In this document: in pieces, positions 37,231 to 45,829 of the stretch
How the letters are laid out: each line of letters starts with the position of its first letter
How positions within the stretch are numbered: position 1 is the stretch's first letter
Source: Corynebacterium resistens DSM 45100
GTDB lineage: Bacteria > Actinomycetota > Actinomycetes > Mycobacteriales > Mycobacteriaceae
Length of the DNA stretch: 64,000 nucleotides
Reading direction: 5' to 3'
Assembly: GCF_000177535.2 (NCBI RefSeq)
Contig: NC_015673.1
Location: 806,001 to 870,000 of the forward strand
Program-made: the position numbers and the translations under genes
Notes under the pieces: generated by a model
What the model saw: only the letters and a program-made list of their open reading frames with translations
The model's database searches: none
What the model was told of the DNA's origin: nothing

Positions 37231-38391
37231 GTGGCTCGTGACTACTACGGCATCCTCGGCGTGAGCAAGGACGCTACCGATTCCGAGATTAAGAAGGCTT
37301 ATCGCAAGCTCGCCCGCAAGTATCACCCCGATGTGAACCCATCCGAAGAGGCCGCCGAGAAGTTCAATGAGCTCTCCGTGGCCCAAGAGGTTTTGCTGGA
37401 TCCACAGAAACGCCAGATCGTCGATGCCGGTGGCGACCCTGAGGCCCAAGGTGGCGGATTTGGTGGCGCCGGCGGGTTCGGTGGCTTCGGGGGAGGCGGC
37501 CTAGGCGATATCTTCGATGCTTTCTTCGGTGGTGGGGGAGGCGGAGGTCGACGCCGCGGGCCGCGCGTCTCACGTGTTCGACCAGGAAACGATGCCTTGG
37601 TGGGCATCGAAGCGACTCTGGAAGAGATCTACTCCGGTGTGGAGCGGGAAGTCACCGTAGAAACTGCCGTGCGCTGCGAGGCGTGTGACGCCACCGGTTC
37701 CAAGTCAAAGAAGGCTCCGGAAACGTGCCCGACCTGTCAGGGCTACGGCGAAGTCATGGAAATCCAAAACTCCATGCTTGGCCAAGTTCAGGTGGCGCGC
37801 CCTTGTCACCGCTGTGGTGGCACCGGCGAAATCATTCCCGATCCCTGCGAGGCATGTGCCGGTGATGGCCGCGTACGCTCCCGTAAGACCATCAAGGTCA
37901 ATGTGCCAGCGGGTATCTCGGACGGCATGCGCTTGCGTCTTGCGGGGAAGGGCGAAGTCGGCCCCGGTGGCGGCCCGAATGGTGACCTTTATGTGGACGT
38001 GCGAACTCGAGAGCACTCGCATTTCATCCGTGAAGGTGATGACTTGCACGTGACTATCAAGGTGCCGGCAGTTGAGGCCACCTTGGGCTCTAGCGTGGAA
38101 GTGCCGATGTTGGATGATTCGATCGAAACGGTCAATATTGAACCCGGTACGCAACCTGAATCGGTCATCACGGTCAGTGGCCGGGGTATGCCACACTTGC
38201 GTCGCGAACGCGATGGGTATGGCAATCTTTACGCCCACGTTGAAGTAGTCATTCCGACTGAACTTAGCCGTGGGGAGCGCGAGCGTTGGGAAGAGCTGCG
38301 GGATCGCTCCGAACAGTCTGTTTCTGTCGGCACCAAGCACGACCGCAGCGAGGGATTGTTCTCGCGCCTGCGTTCTCGATTCGCGCGCTAA
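37231..38391 (+). CDS. dnaJ2: Chaperone DnaJ (second copy type, DnaJ2)
   Basis: The 386-residue co-chaperone stimulates DnaK ATPase and binds unfolded protein. It has a J domain with His32-Pro-Asp, a Gly/Phe-rich stretch (about 75-110), four zinc repeats of the CxxCxGxG type ([32 protein letters not shown]) and the C-terminal substrate-binding domain. Its position after hrcA rather than after dnaK-grpE marks it as the DnaJ2 paralogue of actinobacteria. The GTG start follows AAAGGA. rsmE begins 5 nt after its stop. Confidence 0.95.
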   Translation: MARDYYGILGVSKDATDSEIKKAYRKLARKYHPDVNPSEEAAEKFNELSVAQEVLLDPQKRQIVDAGGDPEAQGGGFGGAGGFGGFGGGGLGDIFDAFFGGGGGGGRRRGPRVSRVRPGNDALVGIEATLEEIYSGVEREVTVETAVRCEACDATGSKSKKAPETCPTCQGYGEVMEIQNSMLGQVQVARPCHRCGGTGEIIPDPCEACAGDGRVRSRKTIKVNVPAGISDGMRLRLAGKGEVGPGGGPNGDLYVDVRTREHSHFIREGDDLHVTIKVPAVEATLGSSVEVPMLDDSIETVNIEPGTQPESVITVSGRGMPHLRRERDGYGNLYAHVEVVIPTELSRGERERWEELRDRSEQSVSVGTKHDRSEGLFSRLRSRFAR

Positions 38392-38396
38392 CCCCC

Positions 38397-39152
38397 ATGA
38401 CTGATCCCGTTTTCGTTCATCCGATCCCTACTGAAGTCCTTGCGGGAAACCCTGTGGGGCAGCGCTTCCAACTCACTGGTGCAGAGGCCAAGCACGCGGA
38501 TGTCAAACGCCTCAAAGATGGCGAAGCCCTCGTGATTACCGATGGTAGCGACCAAGCGGTGCGTGCAGTGTGGCGAGGACCCCAAGTGGAAGTCACGGAA
38601 GTGCTTGCCATTGCCACACCGCGCCCTTTCGTGACCGTGGTGCAGGCTATCCCGAAATCCGAACGTGCGGAACTGGCTGTTGATCTCATGGTGCAGGCCG
38701 GTGCCGATCGCATCATTCCATGGGAATCCGCACGCACAATCGCAAAATGGTCTGGCAAGGAAGAAAAGGCACGCGCCAAGTGGGAAAATGCTGCTCGCTC
38801 CGCAGCCAAGCAAGCTCGCCGTTTGCGTATCCCGGAGGTCACTTCGCCTGCTCGCTCGGTCTCACAGATCGCCTCGCTATTGGGCGACGCCAAGGGGCTC
38901 CAACGCCAGGTTCTCGTCTTGCACGAAAGCGCCACAGCGGGCTTGAAGTCCCGTGATTTCAATTGTGATGAAGTTGTGCTCGTCATCGGGCCAGAAGGTG
39001 GCGTGTCCCCAGAAGAAATCGCACAGCTGGCTGAACTCGGTGGTGAAGCAGTGGTTCTGGGGCCGGAAGTCTTGCGGACGGCTTCAGCAGCGGCGGTGGC
39101 ACTTGGAGCGATCGGAGCCCTCAGCACTCGCTGGGCCGCTTTTTCCGACTAG
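38397..39152 (+). CDS. rsmE: 16S rRNA (uracil-1498 N3)-methyltransferase
   Basis: RsmE methylates U1498 in 16S rRNA using SAM. The 251-residue protein has the N-terminal PUA-like part and a SPOUT/trefoil-knot methyltransferase domain with VIGPEGGVSPEEI and a C-terminal LGPEVLRTASAAAVALG knot. The frame runs upstream into dnaJ2, but ATG 38397, just after the dnaJ2 stop, matches the family N-terminus. It is probably co-transcribed with hrcA-dnaJ2. Confidence 0.94.
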   Translation: MTDPVFVHPIPTEVLAGNPVGQRFQLTGAEAKHADVKRLKDGEALVITDGSDQAVRAVWRGPQVEVTEVLAIATPRPFVTVVQAIPKSERAELAVDLMVQAGADRIIPWESARTIAKWSGKEEKARAKWENAARSAAKQARRLRIPEVTSPARSVSQIASLLGDAKGLQRQVLVLHESATAGLKSRDFNCDEVVLVIGPEGGVSPEEIAQLAELGGEAVVLGPEVLRTASAAAVALGAIGALSTRWAAFSD

Positions 39153-39177
39153 GCTGACATAGAACAAAGTTTTCACC

Positions 39178-39234
39178 CCAGACCAATTGATTTGACCTAG
39201 ACCAATTGATTTGCCCCAAAACGACTGATTCACC
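39178..39234. repeat. Three imperfect tandem 19-bp units upstream of phoH
   Basis: The units begin at 39178, 39197 and 39216. The first two share the 15-mer AGACCAATTGATTTG; the third is a degenerate copy. They fill most of the 111-bp gap between rsmE and phoH. Confidence 0.6.
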
Positions 39235-39263
39235 CGCTGACCCATGAAGGATTTGCCTCATTT

Positions 39264-40358
39264 ATGACCCCATCTCAGGCTCACCCTCGCGTGGCTAGTT
39301 CCACTGTAGAGCTGGACCCCAATGCGGTAGTGGCCGTTGCCGGCCCAGGGGACGAAAATCTGCGGGTGATCGAAAACGCATTTGATGCTGACATGCTCAC
39401 GAGGGGAAACCGTGTCACCGTTCGCGGAGAAGCGTCAGAGGTCTCACGCGTGCGTCAGGTCTTACAGGAAATGGCTAACATGGTCGGCCGTGGTAACACA
39501 GTCACGCCTGATACCACCCGGCGCATTATCGCAGTTCATAACGATCGCCGTCTCGCGGTTGCGCAAAACTGGGAGGGGGAGCAACCAGAACAAGCTATCC
39601 CAACACTCGGTTCAGATGCGCCCATCGTTAGTTACCGCGGTAAGACTGTTCGACCCAAGACTTTGGGGCAATCTGAGTATGTGGAAGCCATCGATAACCA
39701 CTCCATTGTTTTTGGGGTGGGCCCGGCAGGTACCGGTAAAACGTACCTGGCCATGGCTAAGGCAGTGCAAGCTTTGCAAAATAAGGACGTCACCCGCATT
39801 ATTTTGACTCGCCCTGCCGTGGAAGCTGGGGAAAAACTTGGCTTCTTGCCGGGCACTTTGGGTGACAAGATCGATCCCTATCTGCGCCCCCTGCACGATG
39901 CCCTGCGGGAAATGGTTGATCCAGAAAACATCCCTCGACTCATGGAAAGTGGCGTCATAGAAGTGGCACCACTGGCCTACATGCGAGGCCGCACCCTCAA
40001 CGATTCCTTCGTGATTCTCGATGAAGGTCAGAACACCACGCCGGCGCAGATGAAAATGTTCCTCACACGCTTGGGGTTCGGCTCCAAAATGGTTGTCACA
40101 GGAGATTTGAGCCAAACCGATTTGCCTCACCATCAGGAGTCCGGTTTGCAGGTGGCGCAGAACATTTTGCGGGATGTGCCGGGGGTGCACGTCACGATTT
40201 TCGATAGTGATGACGTGGTGCGTCACCGCCTTGTCTCTAGAATTGTTGACGCCTACGAGGCATTCGAGGCAGAAGAAGAACAAGCCCGCATGGACCGTGA
40301 AGAAGAAGTGCGAGAGCGCCGTATAGCTCGTGGCGCACATCGAAGCAACCAACAGTAA
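39264..40358 (+). CDS. PhoH-family ATPase (YbeZ type)
   Basis: The 364-residue protein has a short N-terminal KH-like region and the PhoH ATPase domain: Walker A GPAGTGKT near residue 152, TRPAVEAGEKLGFLPG, and a Walker B-like FVILDEGQNT. YbeZ-type PhoH proteins work with YbeY in ribosome and RNA maturation. The C-terminus is a charged Glu/Arg helix. GAAGGA precedes the ATG. ybeY follows 9 nt later, the classical ybeZ-ybeY order. Confidence 0.92.
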   Translation: MTPSQAHPRVASSTVELDPNAVVAVAGPGDENLRVIENAFDADMLTRGNRVTVRGEASEVSRVRQVLQEMANMVGRGNTVTPDTTRRIIAVHNDRRLAVAQNWEGEQPEQAIPTLGSDAPIVSYRGKTVRPKTLGQSEYVEAIDNHSIVFGVGPAGTGKTYLAMAKAVQALQNKDVTRIILTRPAVEAGEKLGFLPGTLGDKIDPYLRPLHDALREMVDPENIPRLMESGVIEVAPLAYMRGRTLNDSFVILDEGQNTTPAQMKMFLTRLGFGSKMVVTGDLSQTDLPHHQESGLQVAQNILRDVPGVHVTIFDSDDVVRHRLVSRIVDAYEAFEAEEEQARMDREEEVRERRIARGAHRSNQQ

Positions 40359-40367
40359 GGCCAGCTA

Positions 40368-40952
40368 GTGAGTATCGAAGTTTTCAACGAATCCGGCCGT
40401 GGCGAGGTCAATGAGGAAGAACTTATTGACGTTGCCCGTTATGCACTGTGGACCCTAGACGTCCACTCTGCAGCGGAGCTTTCAATTCACATTGTGGATC
40501 TGGATACTATCGCCGACCTGCATGAACGATGGCTGGATCTGCCCGGACCGACAGACGTGATGAGTTTTCCAATGGATGAGCTCACCCCAGGTTGGGGGCG
40601 TAAAGATGGTCCACCCCCGAGCCCGGCGATGTTGGGTGACATCATGTTGTGTCCGGATTTCGCGGAGCGTCAAGCGAATCGTGCTGGTCACTCCCTAGCG
40701 CATGAATTGGATTTGCTCACCGTGCACGGAGTGCTGCATCTGCTGGGGTTTGATCACACCACGCCGGAGGAGGAACAACGGATGTTCTCTCTGCAGAATG
40801 AGATTCTGGCCAACTGGTATGACTCGCAGGAGGAGCGTGGCGTCAGTTTTGCCCCCAAGCCCACCGGGGCGGGTGCGTTTCCCACGGCAGCTGACCGTAT
40901 AGATAAGCCAACGAAGCCGGGAGATGCTGTTGCCGGCGAAGGGGAGAACTAA
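40368..40952 (+). CDS. ybeY: rRNA maturation endoribonuclease YbeY
   Basis: YbeY is a zinc endoribonuclease involved in 16S rRNA 3' end maturation and ribosome quality control. The 194-residue protein shows the metal triad [11 protein letters not shown] and the upstream [11 protein letters not shown] segment. A C-terminal extension of about 40 residues, rich in Pro, Gly and charged residues, exceeds the usual 150-160-residue length. It lies 9 nt from the phoH-like gene and 9 nt from the next, in one operon. Confidence 0.95.
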   Translation: MSIEVFNESGRGEVNEEELIDVARYALWTLDVHSAAELSIHIVDLDTIADLHERWLDLPGPTDVMSFPMDELTPGWGRKDGPPPSPAMLGDIMLCPDFAERQANRAGHSLAHELDLLTVHGVLHLLGFDHTTPEEEQRMFSLQNEILANWYDSQEERGVSFAPKPTGAGAFPTAADRIDKPTKPGDAVAGEGEN

Positions 40953-40961
40953 CTCTCACTC

Positions 40962-42359
40962 ATGGGATCAATTGCAATCTTTGGAACCCTAGGGGTTTTC
41001 CTCGCTCTGCTCACCGGTGGCGTACTCTCTTTGGTGGAGACCGCCGTATCCTCGATTTCTCGGGCACGTGTTGAAGTGCTCGTGAAAGACGAAAAACCCG
41101 GAGCTGCACGGTTATTGGATGTAATCGATAACCGCGCGCAGCACATCAACTTGCTGATCTTGCTGCGCACAGTCTGCGAGGCAGCTGGGGCCGTACTTGC
41201 TGCCGGATTGCTACTAGCGTGGCGGGGCGATAGTACGTGGACGTATGTCATCGCGATCGCAGTTGTGACGATCACGACTTTCGTTGTGATCGGCGTGCTT
41301 TCACGCACACTCGGGCGGCAGAATCCCTACTCAATCTCGTTGAGAGCAGCGCCAGTACTTTTGGGGCTCCGCAGGCTGCTTGGCCCTATTGCCAAACTAC
41401 TGGTGGCCGTGGGTAATATCCTGGCTCCTGGTCGGGGATTTCGGGATGGTCCGTTTGCGACGGAAGTAGAGTTGCGCGAGCTCGTCGATATAGCCTCCGA
41501 GCGCGGCATCGTGGAACGCGATGAGAGGCGCATGATTCAATCGGTTTTCGACTTAGCTTCGACTTCCGCGCGTTCGGTAATGGTGCCACGCCCAGAGATG
41601 CTGTGGATTGAAGCGGATAAGACAGCCGGTCAAGCGACGAGTCTATGTGTGCGCTCTGGGCACTCGCGCTTGCCTGTGGTCGGGGATGACGTTGATGACA
41701 TCGTGGGTGTCGTTTACCTCAAGGACCTCGTTGCAAAGACCTACTATTCGCAGGATGGGGGTCGCTCCGTAGCGGTTTCCGACGTGATGCGACCTCCGGT
41801 GTTTGTTCCCGATTCCCGATGCCTCGACGATTTGTTAGAGGACATGCAGCGCGACCAAGTGCACATTGCGATGTTGGTGGATGAATATGGTGCCATTGCT
41901 GGCTTGATCTCTATCGAGGACATTTTGGAGGAGATCGTGGGCGAGATTGCCGATGAATACGATGCGACCGAAATGGCTCCCATCGAAGATCTCGGTGGCG
42001 GTAAATATCGGGTGGTAGCACGGTTGAGCTTGGAGGAGCTAGAAGAGCTGTTCCGTGAATCGGATAGGCAACAGTTGCTCGAACAGCGTGGTGACGATCC
42101 AGATGAATTGCACGAAAGTGTGGCCGAAACTCACCGGCATGAGAACTCCTTAAACTTTACGGAGGAGCAGCTAGAAGAGGTGGATACAGTTGCTGGGCTC
42201 GGGGCTTTCGAGCTCGGGCGTGTGCCTATTCCGGGGGCGGAAATCACTACGGCAGGTCTACACATCGTGTATGAGGGTGGACGCGACCGGCGGGGACGAA
42301 TCAAGATCCGTTCGGCAGTGGTGTCCCGTGTGCCGGTGGAAGAAGATCCCGAATCTTAG
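40962..42359 (+). CDS. Hemolysin/CorC-type transporter protein (DUF21-CBS-CorC)
   Basis: The 465-residue protein has an N-terminal DUF21 membrane domain (about residues 1-150), two CBS domains (about 210-330, including LVDEYGAIAGLISIEDILEEIVGEI) and a C-terminal CorC/HlyC transporter-associated domain. Bacterial CNNM/CorC relatives handle magnesium or cobalt efflux; the older name hemolysin is historical. It is the last gene of the phoH-ybeY group here. In related genomes it normally leads directly to era, which in this window is 1.2 kb further on. Confidence 0.9.
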   Translation: MGSIAIFGTLGVFLALLTGGVLSLVETAVSSISRARVEVLVKDEKPGAARLLDVIDNRAQHINLLILLRTVCEAAGAVLAAGLLLAWRGDSTWTYVIAIAVVTITTFVVIGVLSRTLGRQNPYSISLRAAPVLLGLRRLLGPIAKLLVAVGNILAPGRGFRDGPFATEVELRELVDIASERGIVERDERRMIQSVFDLASTSARSVMVPRPEMLWIEADKTAGQATSLCVRSGHSRLPVVGDDVDDIVGVVYLKDLVAKTYYSQDGGRSVAVSDVMRPPVFVPDSRCLDDLLEDMQRDQVHIAMLVDEYGAIAGLISIEDILEEIVGEIADEYDATEMAPIEDLGGGKYRVVARLSLEELEELFRESDRQQLLEQRGDDPDELHESVAETHRHENSLNFTEEQLEEVDTVAGLGAFELGRVPIPGAEITTAGLHIVYEGGRDRRGRIKIRSAVVSRVPVEEDPES

Positions 42360-42404
42360 TTTTACCCCCAAAAGGGTAATTTTCGAGGGTGAACTAGAAC
42401 ATTT

Positions 42405-42456
42405 TTGAGTGAAAACTGTTTTTGCGTGGAATACTAACCGAGGGCTAGATAGCCCT
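42405..42456 (+). promoter_or_regulatory. Candidate promoter and 5'-end hairpin of secreted-protein gene
   Basis: TTGAGT (42405-42410) and AATACT (42430-42435) are 19 bp apart. They are followed at the expected transcript start by AGGGCTA-GA-TAGCCCT (42441-42456), which could form a short hairpin. Confidence 0.3.
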
Positions 42457-42530
42457 TAATGCCAACTAACCAAATCTGCACGCGACGACGGCCCGGGAAA
42501 GGCTCAATTCGCTTCTCGTCAGGAATGTGT

Positions 42531-42546
42531 TGTGTGGCTACTCACA
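42531..42546. promoter_or_regulatory. Candidate GlxR (CRP-type) operator
   Basis: TGTGTGGCTACTCACA matches the corynebacterial GlxR consensus TGTGA-N6-TCACA with one mismatch. It lies 33 bp before the start and downstream of the candidate promoter, where binding would repress. Confidence 0.35.
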
Positions 42547-42578
42547 TTCGTTCTTTTCCTTAAGTAAGGGAGATCTCC

Positions 42579-43466
42579 ATGCGTAAGTTCACCAAAGTCA
42601 TCACCGCTGTCGCCACGGCTACTGCTGTAGGGTTTGCAGCGTCACCAGCTGGTGCTGCACCTGCCACACAAGAGCAGGAAGCTAAGGCGGAGGGCCTCAA
42701 GGCCATCGTAGAACAGCTCACCACTGCCTATGAGTCGCTGACTGGCCCAGTTAAGGTTACCCGTGACGGCAAGACAAAGGTGCTGTCTGTGACCTACACA
42801 AATGGTTCTGACAAGCCTCAGTTGTGCTCTGGCTTGGCATTGCCATACAGCGAGGTGAAGGCAGAGGGGCTCGATCAGAAGGGTGCAGACGAAGACAGGG
42901 AGAAGACTCTGAAGGCCTTCGATACCATTCTTGGAAAGGGGGGTTCAGCTGTTTTTGGTGCGGATGCAGCTGGAAAGCCAATCTCGGCTGAGGGGCAAGC
43001 GGCTGCGGAGCAAGTATTCGATCTTGGATTGCAAGCAGCTCTTGGTGGCGGGGTGCCTGTCAAACCCAAGGAGAGCGTCACTTGGACCATGAAGCTTCCA
43101 GAGAAGCAGGCCACGGGCATTGTGATGTGTGATGGCAATATCCTCACGGGCCAGAAGCAGAAGGTAAACAAGGGAATCGAGCAAGACGTTCTGTTCGATA
43201 GTGTTAAGGAAAAGCTCGGTTCCGCTGGCTCCGTCGTTGACGGTTCCTCCAAGAGCCCAGCCGCAGCTGGCTCCTTCATCAGCAGTATTCCATTCTTGAC
43301 CAAGATCCTCGAGTTCCTCAGCGGCATCTTCGATTTCTTCAAGAACCTGTTTAACCCGAAGGGGGAGGGTAGCTCGAGCGCGAAGGGATCCTCCGATCAG
43401 AAGGCCCCGGCGGATAAGGAAGCTGCGGACAAGGCACCAACTGAGAAAGATCCTGCTGGCAAGTAG
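42579..43466 (+). CDS. Secreted protein of unknown function with Lys-rich tail
   Basis: A clear signal peptide (MRKFTK, hydrophobic core, Ala-Gly-Ala-Ala cleavage region near residue 27) is followed by about 200 residues with two Cys (in LCSG and VMCDG) that could form a disulfide. A hydrophobic amphipathic segment lies near 235-260, and the charged, low-complexity C-terminal tail is rich in Lys, Ala, Asp, Ser and Pro. I do not recognise a family. It has its own long upstream region and sits between two normally adjacent housekeeping genes, so it looks like a lineage-specific insertion. Confidence 0.7.
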   Translation: MRKFTKVITAVATATAVGFAASPAGAAPATQEQEAKAEGLKAIVEQLTTAYESLTGPVKVTRDGKTKVLSVTYTNGSDKPQLCSGLALPYSEVKAEGLDQKGADEDREKTLKAFDTILGKGGSAVFGADAAGKPISAEGQAAAEQVFDLGLQAALGGGVPVKPKESVTWTMKLPEKQATGIVMCDGNILTGQKQKVNKGIEQDVLFDSVKEKLGSAGSVVDGSSKSPAAAGSFISSIPFLTKILEFLSGIFDFFKNLFNPKGEGSSSAKGSSDQKAPADKEAADKAPTEKDPAGK

Positions 43467-43518
43467 TCTGAAGCAGTGCCCGTTGGAACCGCGTTTCGTC
43501 AGTAGCGGTCACATCGGG

Positions 43519-43531
43519 CACAATGGTCAGG
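43519..43531 (+). promoter_or_regulatory. -10 element of leaderless era
   Basis: CACAAT at 43519-43524 ends 7 nt before GTG 43532, the same arrangement as at holA. Confidence 0.4.
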
Positions 43532-44509
43532 GTGAACAGTGATATGCATTTCCCCGACGAATCGGATTTGGCCGCAGATGCCGCGGCAGCAGCGCCAATC
43601 GATTTCAGCGCGCCCGAAGGTTTCCGATCGGGATTCGTAAGCTTTGTGGGGCGACCCAATACAGGAAAATCCACGCTCACGAATGCGCTCGTCGGTCAGA
43701 AAATTGCAATCACTGCAGACCAGCCAGAAACCACTCGCCACCCAATTCGCGGAGTCATTCACCGAGACGATAGCCAAATTGTGGTGGTGGATACCCCCGG
43801 TTTACACCGACCGCGCACCTTGCTGGGTGAACGCCTCAACGAGATCGTTAAGGACACTTATCAAGATGTCGATCTTATTGCAGTCTGCGTTCCCGCCGAT
43901 GAAAAGATTGGCCCCGGAGACCGCTGGATCGTGGATGCTGTCCGGAAAGTCGCCCCGAAAACCGAACTCATCGGCGTCGTAACGAAGGTCGATAAAGTCG
44001 GTAAAGATAAAGTTGGCGAGCAATTGTTGGCCCTGCACGACCTGCTGGAAGGTGCCGAGGTAATCCCCGTCAGTGCCACGGAAAAGATCCAGCTAGATGT
44101 TTTGGCCGATGTTATCGCCGACCACCTGCCCGAGGGGCCGAAGTTCTATCCTGATGATCACGTCACCGACGATGATAGGGATACTCGAATGGCGGAACTG
44201 ATCCGCGAGGCAGCCTTGGCTGGGCTCCAGGACGAGCTACCGCACTCGGTGGCCGTACAGATTGATGAGGTTGCACCCTCAGCTGACCGCGAAGGTGTAC
44301 TGGATGTTCATGCCATCATCTACGTTGAGCGCGAAGGGCAGAAAGCGATCCTCCGCGGCAAAGGTGGTCGCCGACTGAGCCGCACCGTGCATAACGCTCG
44401 CCTGCAGATCATCGAAATGCTGGGGCAGAACGTCTATTTGGACATCCGTCTTAAAGTCGCTAAGAATTGGCAGTCTGATCCTAAGCAGCTGGGCAAGCTG
44501 GGGTTCTGA
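43532..44509 (+). CDS. era: GTPase Era
   Basis: Era is an essential GTPase that binds the 3' end of 16S rRNA during 30S assembly. The protein shows G1 GRPNTGKST (about residue 40), G3 DTPGLHRPR, G4 TKVDK and a C-terminal KH domain with the GRKGRRL-like GKGGRRLSR. About 35 residues precede the GTPase domain, more than in E. coli. An in-frame ATG at 43523 is also possible; I prefer GTG 43532 because of the -10 box 7 nt upstream. Confidence 0.95.
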   Translation: MNSDMHFPDESDLAADAAAAAPIDFSAPEGFRSGFVSFVGRPNTGKSTLTNALVGQKIAITADQPETTRHPIRGVIHRDDSQIVVVDTPGLHRPRTLLGERLNEIVKDTYQDVDLIAVCVPADEKIGPGDRWIVDAVRKVAPKTELIGVVTKVDKVGKDKVGEQLLALHDLLEGAEVIPVSATEKIQLDVLADVIADHLPEGPKFYPDDHVTDDDRDTRMAELIREAALAGLQDELPHSVAVQIDEVAPSADREGVLDVHAIIYVEREGQKAILRGKGGRRLSRTVHNARLQIIEMLGQNVYLDIRLKVAKNWQSDPKQLGKLGF

Positions 44510-44531
44510 TTCCTTCTTCGACGCCGCCGCG

Positions 44532-44555
44532 CATTCCCTGACCCTACGGGGAATG
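44532..44555 (+). terminator. Weak hairpin after era
   Basis: CATTCCC pairs with GGGAATG 23 nt after the era stop codon; there is no U-tract, so function as a terminator is uncertain. Confidence 0.35.
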
Positions 44556-44672
44556 GGGGTGAACGCGTCAGCGGGGTAGGGGCTTGCACAGTGTTTGCCT
44601 GCGAGAAACTACCTCATGCTTTACATTGTTCTGGTAGACCTGTTCACCTTTTCAATGAAAGGCCCACGACTA

Positions 44673-45350
44673 ATGACCACACCCAATCAGCCTGAAGGCG
44701 GTTCCCACCCACTCGGCTCGGGGGACGGCAACCACAGCGGTTCTCACTCAAACGAGTACGGCGCACCGAGCTCCAATAGCTACGGTGATTCTTCCACCCA
44801 GGCCTTCGGCGACGGCAACACGAATGCCTACGGGCAGCCCAATGGCAACGCTAACTCGGGCTTCACTGCGCCACAGTCGGATTTCAATAACGGAAACTCC
44901 GCCTACGGTGCGCCGCAGCAGGGCTTCCAGCCAAACGGAAATCCGCAGTTCGGTGCGTACCCAAATCCAGACCAGAACACCGGTCTTGGTCAGACTGGGG
45001 CCGACAAAGATAGCTTCTTCGGTGCCATCTTCGACTTCAGTTTCCGCAAGTACGCAGCACCCTCTGTCGTTAAGATTGTGTACATTTTGGCCATGATCGC
45101 CATTGGCCTACTAGTGCTGATCGGTCTTATCGGATCGCTGGCAGCCATGACTCAGGACGGCGGCGCAGTTGCGTTGTTCTTGATCCCACTGATTCTTATC
45201 GGTGCGCTGTTCTACTTGGTCATGATCCGTGTTGGCCTAGAAGTTTCCATTGCCATGATTCGCACATCGCAATCAGTGCAGTCGATTGATGAACGACAAG
45301 CCCGCAACGAGGTTTCCGCACAGAACCACACTGGCCCATTTGGGGGCTAG
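44673..45350 (+). CDS. DUF4282 membrane protein with Asn/Gly/Ser-rich N-terminus
   Basis: The 225-residue protein has a disordered, Asn-, Gly-, Ser- and Gln-rich region of about 110 residues. A DUF4282 domain with two membrane helices (about 135-165 and 168-195) follows, ending in the typical RVGLEVSIAMIRTSQSV. Function of DUF4282 is unknown. The frame opens upstream, but ATG 44673 begins the soluble region without the spurious hydrophobic extension. A second DUF4282 gene overlaps its stop codon, so the pair is co-translated and may form a hetero-oligomer. Confidence 0.75.
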   Translation: MTTPNQPEGGSHPLGSGDGNHSGSHSNEYGAPSSNSYGDSSTQAFGDGNTNAYGQPNGNANSGFTAPQSDFNNGNSAYGAPQQGFQPNGNPQFGAYPNPDQNTGLGQTGADKDSFFGAIFDFSFRKYAAPSVVKIVYILAMIAIGLLVLIGLIGSLAAMTQDGGAVALFLIPLILIGALFYLVMIRVGLEVSIAMIRTSQSVQSIDERQARNEVSAQNHTGPFGG

Positions 45351-45352
45351 TG

Positions 45353-45814
45353 ATGACAAATTTCAATGCACCACACGGCGGCACGCCACCCATTCAAGTC
45401 GGGTCTCGGCAAGATACGATCCTGTCCGCAATGACGGACTTCGGGTTCACTCGCTTCGTGACCCCAAAGCTGCTCCGCATTCTTTATATTCTGGGCATTA
45501 TCGTAATTGTTTTCATGGCCTTCATGCCGCTAGTTATGAGTATTGTTGTCGATTCTTACGTTGACTCGGTGTTCGGCTCAGCGAGCGTTTACGATAGTTA
45601 CGATCTTTATGGAACCTCTATGAGCTCCAGTTCAGACGATGAATCCTTGGGAGCTGGCCAGATTGTTGGGCTTCTGATTTCCGGCGTGTTCAACGCGTTT
45701 CTTCAGATTTGCTTGCTCCGTATCTCCCTAGAAGCTCTTCACGCGTTCATCACGACTTCACAGGCGTGGGCACGTATCAAGAGCCGCGTCGAAGCGGGAA
45801 CGGCTTCTTTCTAG
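45353..45814 (+). CDS. Second DUF4282 membrane protein
   Basis: The 153-residue protein has a short N-terminus and a DUF4282-like domain with two membrane helices (about residues 40-65 and 100-125). The loop between them is Ser/Asp/Tyr-rich. It ends with the same kind of LLRISLEALHAFITTSQ helix as its upstream paralogue. ATG 45353 lies 2 nt after the preceding stop; a GTG at 45350 overlaps it. recO begins 15 nt after its stop but has its own -10-like box. Confidence 0.7.
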   Translation: MTNFNAPHGGTPPIQVGSRQDTILSAMTDFGFTRFVTPKLLRILYILGIIVIVFMAFMPLVMSIVVDSYVDSVFGSASVYDSYDLYGTSMSSSSDDESLGAGQIVGLLISGVFNAFLQICLLRISLEALHAFITTSQAWARIKSRVEAGTASF

Positions 45815-45817
45815 ACC

Positions 45818-45829
45818 TATACTGTCGGC
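45818..45829 (+). promoter_or_regulatory. -10 element of leaderless recO
   Basis: TATACT at 45818-45823, close to the consensus TATAAT, ends 6 nt before ATG 45830. No ribosome-binding site is present. Confidence 0.5.
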
